This document shows, piece after piece, positions 16,714-23,953 of a stretch of DNA of 64,000 nt. The DNA lies in assembly GCF_002932875.1 (NCBI RefSeq), contig NZ_PSWS01000002.1, forward strand, positions 1 to 64,000. Reading direction: 5' to 3'. Position numbers and translations under genes: made by a program. Numbering within the stretch: position 1 is the stretch's first letter; each line of letters begins with the position of its first letter. The notes beneath the pieces were generated by a model. That model did no database searches, was not told where the DNA came from, and saw nothing but the letters and a program-made list of their open reading frames with translations. The DNA comes from Rathayibacter tritici (GTDB lineage: Bacteria > Actinomycetota > Actinomycetes > Actinomycetales > Microbacteriaceae).

Positions 16714-19412
16714 GGCGCCACCATCCGGCCGCCCGCCAGCACGCCCTCGGCCCAGCGCGAGAGCGCGGCCCGGTCGATCTTCGAGTTGTGGCGGATGTCG
16801 GTGGGCAGCGCCGGAACGACGAGCACCGCGGCGACCCGCCGGCCCACAGCCGAGCGGACCTCGGCCGCGAGCGCCTCCTCGGCCAGCGCCACCCGTTGAG
16901 CGCCCGAGCGCAGCTCGACCACGGCGACCAACTGCGCCACTCCGCGCGGCCCAGCACCCACGACCGCGGCGCGCGCGACAGAACCCACCCGTGACTCGAT
17001 CCGCTGCTCCGGACCCACCGGCGTGACCACTCCCTCCGGCGTGACCACGACGTGCGGCATCCGCCCCTCGACCCAGAGCCGGCCTGCGGAGTCGATCCGC
17101 CCGACATCGCCGGTGCGGTGCCAGCGCTCGCCGGCGACAGCGCCGATGCGCGCGGCCCGATCGGTCAGCCAGAGCCGCTCGTAGTGGTCCTCGACGTGCC
17201 CCGCAGAGACGACGATCTCGCCGGTGACGCCCACGATCTCCACCGGCTCGTCGGCGGCCCGACCGTCCGCGTCCAGCGGGGCGATCCGCAGTCGTACGCC
17301 CGCGGCGGGCACCCCGACGCAGACGCCGCCGCGCGGATCGTCGTCGGACGCCGCCTCCCGGATGCCCTCGAGCGCTGCGTCGGTGAGCAGCAGCGCCTCG
17401 GTCATGCCGTAGGGGGTGCGGGCGGAGGCGTTCGGCATCAGCGCCTGCGCCTCGCCGAGCAGTCCCGCCGAGACGGGAGCTCCGGCCGACAGGAAGGTGC
17501 GGACACCGGCGAGGGCGCGGTGGTCGTCGGCGCCCAAGGCTTCGGCGGTCGCCACGACGTTCGTCAGGGCTGCGGGAGAGAGGAAGAGCACGGTCGCGTC
17601 GACCCGGGCGGCGGCCGCGGCGACGGCGGTCGCGGTGAGCGTGCGGGGCGCGGTGACGTCCATGTCCGGCGTCGCGGATCGCGTGCCCAGCGCGGGGCCG
17701 AGCAGGGCGAACGGGGCGAAGCCGGCGACGAGCCCGGTGCCCGGTCCGATGCCGTACTGGCGGGCGAGCGCGTCGCGGACGCCCGCCAGCTGGCGGTGCG
17801 TGTAGACGACGCCCTTGGCGGGTCCGGTCGAGCCGGAGGTGAACAGGATCGCGGCCACGGCGTCGGCGGCGGGAGCCTCGCCCAGCGCGGCCGGGTCCGC
17901 GGCCAGCTCGGCGCGACCAAGCTCGATCAGCTGCCCGAGCGAGGTGTCGACGCCGAGAGCGGCGGCGGAGGCGCGCGGCAGCGTCTGCGTCGAGACCCGC
18001 CCGCCCGGCCAGCGCAGCGCGCGCGCGACTGTGAGCCCGGGCAGGGCGCCGACCACCAGATCCGGCCAGGCGCCGCGGACCGCCCGGGTGAGGCCGCGCA
18101 GGCCCAGACCCGCGTCGGCAACGACCACGACGGCTCCGATGCGCAGGCACGCGTAGAGCAGCGCCGTCAGATCGGCGCCGGGCGGCACGAGGAGCGAGAC
18201 GCGGTCGCCCGGAGCGACGCCCGAGGCGCGGAGCCCGGCGGCCAGCTCGCGGACCCGCCGCGAGAGCAGGCGCCACGAGACCGAGCGGGGCCCACCGCCC
18301 CCGGGCGGCGCCATCTCGACCAGGGCGAGGGAGTCGTCCTCGGCGTTCCGATCCAGGTGCGCCCACAGCGACTCGACCGGCGCACTCGGGCGGCGGACGT
18401 CGGGGGCCGGGTTGCCGCCGAAGGGCTCGTCGCCGTCGGCGAGGTCGCCCAGCCAGGTGAGGACGGCGGACGCGTAGTCGACGTCCTCGGCCAGCAGATG
18501 ACCCGCGCCCTCGAAGCGGTGGACCTGTGCGTGCGGGAGGCGGTCGACGAGGTCGTCGAGGTAGCGGTCCGAGAAGATCGGATCGAGCGGACCCCACAGC
18601 ATCAGGGCGGGGGCGGTCAGGGCGCGGACGCCCTCGGCGATGCGCTGCAGCTCGGGGTCACTCGGGTGCGCGGAGTCGACGGGGATGTCGGCGACGAAGC
18701 CACCCACTCCCCCGCGGCGCGACGCAGACCGGTAGGGCGCGCGGTATCCCTCCTTCACAGCGGAGAGCAGCGCCGGGTGACCCAGCGCGAGAGTCGTCTC
18801 GAGGAAGGCCGGCGTGCCGACCGTGGACGCGCCGAGCACGCCCGAGGCGAGCGCGAGCCGCAGCGGAGCCGGGATCGGCGCGTCGGCGCTCTGGTGGACG
18901 GCGGTGTTCAGGAGCATCGTGGCGCGCAGCAGCTCCGGGTGGTCGACCGCCCAGCCCAGCGAGACGACTCCGCCCCAGTCGTGGCCGAGCGTGACCACGT
19001 CGTCCAGCCCGAGCACGTCGGTGAGGTTCGAGAGCTCGCGCACGCGGTCGGCGAGCGGATGCAGTGCACCGGTGCGCTCGGAGAAGCCCATCTCGAGCTG
19101 ATCGACCGCGACCACCCGCCAGGCGGGCCCACCGCCGCGGGCTGCCTCGAGAGTGGCGGCCGCGAGCCGACGCCAGAGATACGACCAGGTGGGATTGCCG
19201 TGCACGCAGAGGATCGTGCCGACCGGCTCCACGCCGAGGGCGTCACCCGTGTCCAGCAGGTGCCAGCGACGGGAGACGCCCTGCGCATCCGGAGCATCGA
19301 CGAGACGCGACCACGCCGGATCGAGCCCGTCGAGCCCGGTCGGAGGCAGCTGCGCCGCGGCCGTGGCGCCGAGCGCTCCGCGGATCCGCTCGGCCGGGTG
19401 GGCGCCGGTCAC
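16710..19412 (-). CDS. oleBC: OleBC fusion: beta-lactone decarboxylase + beta-lactone synthetase
   Basis: 900 residues joining two enzymes. OleB part (about 1-345): alpha/beta hydrolase with CVHGNPTWSYLW (oxyanion) and the nucleophile-elbow Asp in GHDWGG (~144), as in haloalkane dehalogenase relatives. OleC part (about 360-900): acyl-CoA-synthetase-like AMP-forming domain with LFTSGSTGPAKGVVYTH (~522), YGMTEALLL, RTGDVGRID and the late lysine region NSKIDRAAL. OleC turns beta-hydroxy acids into beta-lactones with ATP and OleB removes CO2 to give the cis-olefin. Fused OleBC is known from actinobacteria such as Micrococcus. It begins at GTG overlapping the oleA stop by 4 nt. Confidence 0.88.
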   Translation of the reverse strand: MTGAHPAERIRGALGATAAAQLPPTGLDGLDPAWSRLVDAPDAQGVSRRWHLLDTGDALGVEPVGTILCVHGNPTWSYLWRRLAAATLEAARGGGPAWRVVAVDQLEMGFSERTGALHPLADRVRELSNLTDVLGLDDVVTLGHDWGGVVSLGWAVDHPELLRATMLLNTAVHQSADAPIPAPLRLALASGVLGASTVGTPAFLETTLALGHPALLSAVKEGYRAPYRSASRRGGVGGFVADIPVDSAHPSDPELQRIAEGVRALTAPALMLWGPLDPIFSDRYLDDLVDRLPHAQVHRFEGAGHLLAEDVDYASAVLTWLGDLADGDEPFGGNPAPDVRRPSAPVESLWAHLDRNAEDDSLALVEMAPPGGGGPRSVSWRLLSRRVRELAAGLRASGVAPGDRVSLLVPPGADLTALLYACLRIGAVVVVADAGLGLRGLTRAVRGAWPDLVVGALPGLTVARALRWPGGRVSTQTLPRASAAALGVDTSLGQLIELGRAELAADPAALGEAPAADAVAAILFTSGSTGPAKGVVYTHRQLAGVRDALARQYGIGPGTGLVAGFAPFALLGPALGTRSATPDMDVTAPRTLTATAVAAAAARVDATVLFLSPAALTNVVATAEALGADDHRALAGVRTFLSAGAPVSAGLLGEAQALMPNASARTPYGMTEALLLTDAALEGIREAASDDDPRGGVCVGVPAAGVRLRIAPLDADGRAADEPVEIVGVTGEIVVSAGHVEDHYERLWLTDRAARIGAVAGERWHRTGDVGRIDSAGRLWVEGRMPHVVVTPEGVVTPVGPEQRIESRVGSVARAAVVGAGPRGVAQLVAVVELRSGAQRVALAEEALAAEVRSAVGRRVAAVLVVPALPTDIRHNSKIDRAALSRWAEGVLAGGRMVAP

Positions 19413-20431
19413 CAGGCGATCTCGAGCATCGCGGTGTTGATGCCCGAGCCCACTCCGATGAGCAGAACCCGGTTGCCGGGCTGCAGGGTCTCGGCCTCCT
19501 GGGCGAGGGTGATCGGGATCGACGCCGGGCCCACGTTGCCGAGGGTCGGGTAGGTCGTGGGGACGCGGCTGCGGTCGATGCCGACGGCCTTCACCAGCGC
19601 GGCGGTGTGCACATCCGACACCTGGTGCGTGATGTAGCGGTCCATCCCGGTCCAGTTCCAGTCGCGGGTGGCCTCCTTCCACGCCGAGAGCACGAGCTCC
19701 ATCCCGCCCTTGAGCAGCGCCTTTGCGTCGGTGAACATGCCGTCGACGCTACCGATGCACAGCTCGTTGAACTGGGTCGCCGCGCGCGTGATGCCGCCGA
19801 GGATGCGGTGGCCCTTGGGGTGCTCGTCGGCCGGGCCGAGGACGGCCGCCGCGGCGCCGGAGCCGAGGGTCAGGCTCGCGAACTCGCTCATGAAGTCCTT
19901 GCGCTTCACTCCTTCACGGCTGAGGCGCTCAATGGTGTTGACCTGGATCTCGTCGGCGTCCTCGCCATCGATGATGAGTGCGTAGCGGATCTGGCCGGAG
20001 TCGATCAGCTGCGCGGCGAGGGTCATACCGTTGACGAAGCCCAGGCACGCATTCGCGATGTCGAAGTTGATGGCCGAGGAGGGCAGACCCAGCCCGTGGT
20101 GCAGGCGGACGGCGACCGAGGGCTCGAGGTGCTTGCGCGTCACCGACGTGTTGATGATCAGGCCGATCTGGTCGGCGCGCACTCCGGCCTCAGCGAGAGC
20201 CCGCTTGCCGGCGTCGATCGCAGCTCCGTCGAAGCCCTGCTCGGCGCCCCAATTGCGGCGCTCGTGCACGCCGGCGACCCGCTGGAGGAGGCCGGTGGGG
20301 AGCCGGAGGCGCTTGAGCGCCGGAGCGAGCCGCGCCTCGATCTCGGCCGAGGTGGTCACGCGCGGAGCCAGCGTGGTCGCGACGGAGAGCAATGCGACGT
20401 TGCGGTGCGTGGTCGTTGCGTTTCCGTCCAA
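19409..20431 (-). CDS. oleA: OleA, acyl-CoA head-to-head condensing enzyme (thiolase fold)
   Basis: 340 residues from the TTG at 20431. KAS III-like fold: DIANACLGFVNG carries the catalytic Cys (~129), THQVSDVHTA the His and LGNVGPASIPI the Asn. It condenses two fatty acyl-CoAs into a 2-alkyl-3-ketoacid, the first step of long-chain olefin synthesis. Start choice: TTG 20431 has GGGAG five bases before it and gives a length near other OleA proteins; an in-frame ATG at 20464 has GGAGG only 3 nt away. First gene of the oleA-oleBC-oleD operon, so cells probably make long alkenes. Confidence 0.9.
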   Translation of the reverse strand: MDGNATTTHRNVALLSVATTLAPRVTTSAEIEARLAPALKRLRLPTGLLQRVAGVHERRNWGAEQGFDGAAIDAGKRALAEAGVRADQIGLIINTSVTRKHLEPSVAVRLHHGLGLPSSAINFDIANACLGFVNGMTLAAQLIDSGQIRYALIIDGEDADEIQVNTIERLSREGVKRKDFMSEFASLTLGSGAAAAVLGPADEHPKGHRILGGITRAATQFNELCIGSVDGMFTDAKALLKGGMELVLSAWKEATRDWNWTGMDRYITHQVSDVHTAALVKAVGIDRSRVPTTYPTLGNVGPASIPITLAQEAETLQPGNRVLLIGVGSGINTAMLEIAW

Positions 20432-20475
20432 CGGAACTCCCTGTCGAGTTATCGATCCTGGCATGTGCCTCCGTG

Positions 20476-20538
20476 ATTTTACGCTGTCGTTGAGACAGCA
20501 CTTCCTGAATGCCGGCGGGGCGGACACAGAATGTGTCC
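20476..20538 (-). promoter_or_regulatory. oleA promoter with two palindromes
   Basis: On the minus strand TAAAAT (20481-20476) is a good -10 box. Just upstream of it is GCTGTC-5-GACAGC (20483-20499), in the -35/-10 spacer, and 39 bp further (centre to centre) GGACACA-3-TGTGTCC (20522-20538). Both look like dimeric repressor or activator sites. No regulator gene is next to the operon. Confidence 0.55.
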
Positions 20539-20662
20539 TCGGGGGCTTCGAAGTGCCTGCATGTCTGCAATGACGGGCGACAAGCCGGCGGGCCATACGG
20601 CGGGCACGGTGTCAACCACCCCTCTGAGCGGCGCCGTGCGACTATCGGGCTCGCGAAATAGC

Positions 20663-20701
20663 GTTCGGCTCGCCGTTATGCGCGATTCCCGCGAGCCGAA
20701 C
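20663..20701. repeat. 11-bp perfect inverted repeat between dgt and oleA
   Basis: GTTCGGCTCGC (20663-20673) pairs with GCGAGCCGAAC (20691-20701), 17-nt loop; GCGAGCCG recurs at 20710. It follows the dNTPase stop on the minus strand and may end or attenuate that transcript, though no T-run is present. Confidence 0.5.
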
Positions 20702-20728
20702 CGATTCCTGCGAGCCGGAGGTGGGTCG

Positions 20729-22321
20729 TCAGGTCCCCATCGCCCACGGCTCCCGATCGCCGCGCAGGCGGGCCGCGAGCGCCATCGCCTGTTCGTCGGT
20801 GAGCGTGGCGACGTAGTCGACGACTCCGCGGCCCCGGCCGAGCCGCTGCAGCACCGCCGGGTCCGAGGTCGGTCGTCCCCGCTCGTCCACGGGCAGCCAG
20901 TCCGGGTGGTCGGCGCGCAGGCGGAAGTAGCCGTCGGTCGCGAGCTCGATCAGGTCGAGCAGCTTCTGCGGCGCCCGCGAACCGTCGCGCGGATCCGCCA
21001 GCCATGCGTCGAGGTGCGTCACCAGCGTCTCGAGCACCTGCGACTGGCCGCGCTGATAGGTGGCGAAGTCGGGCCGGTCGATCACGAAGCGGGTGTGCAC
21101 GAACTTCAGCACCGCCACGTCGTGCCAGGCGTCCGGGAGCAGCGAGAGGTGGCCCGAGCGGACGTTCGGCTCGGCGAGCACCAGCACTGAGCGCTGCAGC
21201 CGACCGATCCAGGAGGAGACGAACGCCTCGATCGCGCGTTCGGTGCGGGTCGACCCGTCGAACGGGAGCGCGAGCAGCCCCTCCACCAGCTCGGCCGACA
21301 CCCGCTCGACCGAGGCGCGAAAGTGCTCGTCGCTCGCGATCCACGGGTCGCGGGCTACCAGCCTTCGGCGCAGCATCTCGAGCGAATGGCCGGGTGCCCG
21401 CGCCCACAGCTCCTCCGCGTCGAGGGCGGCGAGCGCGTTCTGCTCACGGAGGAACGCACGGAACTCGACCGCGACCGCCGCCTGCTGGAGCACGCCCGCG
21501 CGGTAGAAGTCGTCCAGGTCGTGCAGCGAGTAGGCGATGTCGTCGGCGACATCCATCACCGAGCACTCGAGGGTCTGCTGCCAGGGGGCGATCGCGGCGA
21601 AGCCGGAGCGCGCGTCGAGGAGATCGTCGAGGTCGAGCGTGTAGGCCGAGAATTTGGGCGGCGCGGTTTCCCAGCGGCTCGCGGTCGAGCCGCGGGGCAG
21701 CTCGGTCGGGTCGGCGGAGTCGATGTCGGGCCGGTGCACCGTCCGCCCCCACGGGTACTTGAGCACAGCGGCGCGCGAGGCCGCCGTCAGGTTCAGGCCC
21801 ACCTCCACCGTCTCGCAGACATCGAGCTCCGAGAGGATCCGGAACGACTGCGCGTTGCCCTCGAAGCCCTCCGCGAGTCCTAGCCGGTCGCGGGCGAGGC
21901 GGTCGAGCGCCTGCTCGCCGAGGTGGCCGAAGGGAGGGTGGCCGAGGTCGTGCGCGCTCGCGGCGGCCTGCACGACAACGGGGTCGCAGCCACCGAGCCG
22001 ATCGACGAGCTCACGCTGTGCGGGGTCGGTGGTGGTCAGCTGCATCGCGATGGCGCGCGCAACGGCGGTCACCTTGATGGAGTGGGTGAGCCGATTGTGC
22101 ACCACCTGACCGACGCCCGAGGGCGAGATGACCTGGGTGACCGCGGAGAGGCGGGCGAAGTAGGGCGAGAAGCGGATCCGCTCGAGGTCGACGCGGTACT
22201 CGGGGTACTCCTCTCCGGTCGAGAAGCGGTCGACAGGCTCGGGGATGCGCCGGTCGCGGCGGTGGTCGTGCGGGGCAGTGACCTGCAGGGCCGTCGTCTC
22301 GGGGCGTGCCGGCTCGTTCAT
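20729..22321 (-). CDS. deoxyguanosinetriphosphate triphosphohydrolase-like HD protein
   Basis: 530 residues. The HD-domain metal ligands are visible: HNRLTHSIKV (first His), AASAHDLGHPPFGHLGE (HD pair), and CSVMDVADDIAYSLHD (last Asp). GNAQSFRILSELD is also typical of dGTPases. The enzyme cuts dNTPs to deoxynucleosides and tripolyphosphate, trimming dNTP pools or limiting phage replication. The ATG has no rival nearby. DUF2809 and an unknown gene lie upstream on the same strand about 100 bp away. The family is clear; substrate preference cannot be read from sequence. Confidence 0.92.
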   Translation of the reverse strand: MNEPARPETTALQVTAPHDHRRDRRIPEPVDRFSTGEEYPEYRVDLERIRFSPYFARLSAVTQVISPSGVGQVVHNRLTHSIKVTAVARAIAMQLTTTDPAQRELVDRLGGCDPVVVQAAASAHDLGHPPFGHLGEQALDRLARDRLGLAEGFEGNAQSFRILSELDVCETVEVGLNLTAASRAAVLKYPWGRTVHRPDIDSADPTELPRGSTASRWETAPPKFSAYTLDLDDLLDARSGFAAIAPWQQTLECSVMDVADDIAYSLHDLDDFYRAGVLQQAAVAVEFRAFLREQNALAALDAEELWARAPGHSLEMLRRRLVARDPWIASDEHFRASVERVSAELVEGLLALPFDGSTRTERAIEAFVSSWIGRLQRSVLVLAEPNVRSGHLSLLPDAWHDVAVLKFVHTRFVIDRPDFATYQRGQSQVLETLVTHLDAWLADPRDGSRAPQKLLDLIELATDGYFRLRADHPDWLPVDERGRPTSDPAVLQRLGRGRGVVDYVATLTDEQAMALAARLRGDREPWAMGT

Positions 22322-22428
22322 GGGCCCACCCTAATCAGGCGCGGGATGAGACACCGCCTCCGTCACTGAGGTACCGCGGCGACGGCGGTGTCCCGGCGAT
22401 CCAGGGGTGTCTCGGCGGGCGGCCCGGC

Positions 22429-22806
22429 TCACGCAGCGGGCATGCGGGGAGCGACGGCGAGATGCACGGCCGCGGCGACGACGGCTCCCAGGACGTAGGC
22501 GGCGATGTCGAGCCACGAGAACGTGGTGCCGACGACGAGGGCGAGCGGCGCCCACAGTTCGACGAGCCGCGAGGCGACACCGATGGCCTGCAACTGCTCC
22601 ATCGCGATCGACCAGGCCAGCGCGATCCCCGCCGCCGTCACGCCCGGAATCCGCGGCAGCAGCACAGCGACCAGCAGCGCCACCAGGACGACGTACGCCA
22701 CTCCCCCCGCGATGTCGGCGAGAAGCCCCGTCAGCACGAAACGCAGCGCGAGGCCAAGGCCCAGCACGGCGAGAGCGGCGAGGGCGAAGCGCAGGCGCAC
22801 CCGCAT
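22429..22806 (-). CDS. DUF2809 membrane protein
   Basis: 125 residues with about four membrane helices. The pattern ALRFVLTGLLADIAGGVAYV, WSIAMEQLQAIGV and TTFSWLDIAAYVLGA matches the DUF2809 family, small integral membrane proteins of unknown function (a VanZ-like look). The ATG overlaps the stop of the upstream gene by one base (TGATG), so the two are co-translated. Confidence 0.78.
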   Translation of the reverse strand: MRVRLRFALAALAVLGLGLALRFVLTGLLADIAGGVAYVVLVALLVAVLLPRIPGVTAAGIALAWSIAMEQLQAIGVASRLVELWAPLALVVGTTFSWLDIAAYVLGAVVAAAVHLAVAPRMPAA

Positions 22807-23453
22807 CAGGCGCGCTCTCCGAGAGCCCGCCGCAGCCGGTCGAGCGCGAGGAGGAAAGAGCGATCATCGGCGACGCGCCACCCCAGCGGACCCGGCGAAG
22901 CGACGACCAACGGGATCAGGACCGTGCGCGGACGGCGACGCGCGGCAATCGCCTCCGCCACGGCGCGGGCGGCGGCAGACTCTGCCGGCACACTCCCCGG
23001 AGCGAGCACGGTGAGAACGACGGCGCGGACCCGGCGCGCGCCCGCGGGCGACGTCCCCACTCCGACCGAGACAATCCGCTCCCACTCGGCGATGCGGAGT
23101 CCGTCGGCGCGCTCGGCGGCGAGCTCCACGCCGTCACGGCCGACCGCCAGCACAGAGGCGGCGTCGCCCGGGGCCGCCGCGGCCGGAGCAGCGATCCGGC
23201 GCAGTGCCCGCGTGAGCTCGCGGGTGTGCAGCACAACGAAGCCCTCGGTGACGTCGGCGAGCGCGACGAGGCGGCGTTGCCGCTCCGGAGCCGCCTGCCG
23301 CATCCGGGGGCGGAGGGTGGCCGGGAGCGCACCGACGCGCAGCATGGAGCCGAGCAGGGCGGTCGGCTCGAACCGGACGCGCGCGGGGAGAGGGACGGAC
23401 GGCGGCGTGCGGCTCGAAGGAACGCCCCAGTGAGGCGTCGATGCGGGGTCCAT
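22806..23453 (-). CDS. hypothetical protein
   Basis: 215 residues; not recognised. A mixed alpha/beta protein without signal peptide, with VLHTRELTRALRRIA and a likely strand-rich core (SVLAVGRDGVELAAER, ARRVRAVVLTVLA). AGGAGG seven bases before the ATG at 23453 fixes the start. It precedes DUF2809 with a one-base overlap, so they probably work together, and is divergent from the copper operon (155 bp gap). Confidence 0.6.
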   Translation of the reverse strand: MDPASTPHWGVPSSRTPPSVPLPARVRFEPTALLGSMLRVGALPATLRPRMRQAAPERQRRLVALADVTEGFVVLHTRELTRALRRIAAPAAAAPGDAASVLAVGRDGVELAAERADGLRIAEWERIVSVGVGTSPAGARRVRAVVLTVLAPGSVPAESAAARAVAEAIAARRRPRTVLIPLVVASPGPLGWRVADDRSFLLALDRLRRALGERA

Positions 23454-23522
23454 GCCTCGCCTCCTCTGCTCGTGCGGCGGTTCCTCCCGCCCGGACGATT
23501 CTCGCCCCTGCGCTCTCCCGCC

Positions 23523-23571
23523 TTGCCGCGAAGTCCTGATCGGCCTATCATGTAGGTACCCCCGGGGGGTA
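23523..23571 (+). promoter_or_regulatory. copper operon promoter with CsoR-like operator
   Basis: TTGCCG (23523-23528), 17-bp spacer, TATCAT (23546-23551). Right after the -10 box, over the expected start, is the palindrome TACCCCC-GGGGGGTA (23557-23571), which has the G-tract form of CsoR operators. A copper-sensing repressor gene is not in the window. Confidence 0.65.
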
Positions 23572-23607
23572 TTTGAGCCGCCCGGTCGCATCATGCAGGA
23601 GGACTTC

Positions 23608-23952
23608 ATGAGCACCAGGATCGACCTCGGCCTGACCGCGAGCGGCTCGACGGGCGGCTGCGCCTGCGGAGGCGGCGGGGCGTGCGCCTGTGGTGGCCAC
23701 GGGAGCCATGAGCACACCACGACACCCGCCGCTTCCGTGCAGAGCGTCGGAGTCGCCGGCATGACCTGCGAGCACTGCGTCCGCAGTGTCACGGAGGAAC
23801 TCGCCGCCTATCCCGACGTCTCCGGCGTCGACATCTCACTCGTGCCCGACGGCGTCTCGACCGTCACCGTCAGCTCCTCCCGTCCGCTCGGCCGCGAGGA
23901 GATCGCCGCCGCCGTCGCCGACGCGGGCTACCGGCTCGCACCCCTGAGCTGA
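23608..23952 (+). CDS. copZ: copper chaperone with Cys/His-rich N-terminus
   Basis: 114 residues. The C-terminal ~70 residues are a heavy-metal-associated (HMA) domain with the metal site GMTCEHC. Before it is an unusual CACGGGGACACGGHGSHEH segment, rich in Cys and His, that could hold extra metal. The protein should carry Cu(I) to CopA, whose gene starts 1 bp after its stop. ATG 23608 has AGGAGG five bases upstream and is preferred over ATG 23593. A CsoR-like operator controls the pair. Confidence 0.88.
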   Translation: MSTRIDLGLTASGSTGGCACGGGGACACGGHGSHEHTTTPAASVQSVGVAGMTCEHCVRSVTEELAAYPDVSGVDISLVPDGVSTVTVSSSRPLGREEIAAAVADAGYRLAPLS

Positions 23953-23953
23953 G

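Noticed and set aside
15700-18597. 965-codon frame extending oleD upstream
   Set aside because: The added part is Arg/Pro noise over oleBC; the GTGA-coupled start at 16713 is convincing.
17052-19553. 833-codon frame antisense to oleBC
   Set aside because: Low-complexity Asp/Arg/Gly shadow of the real gene.
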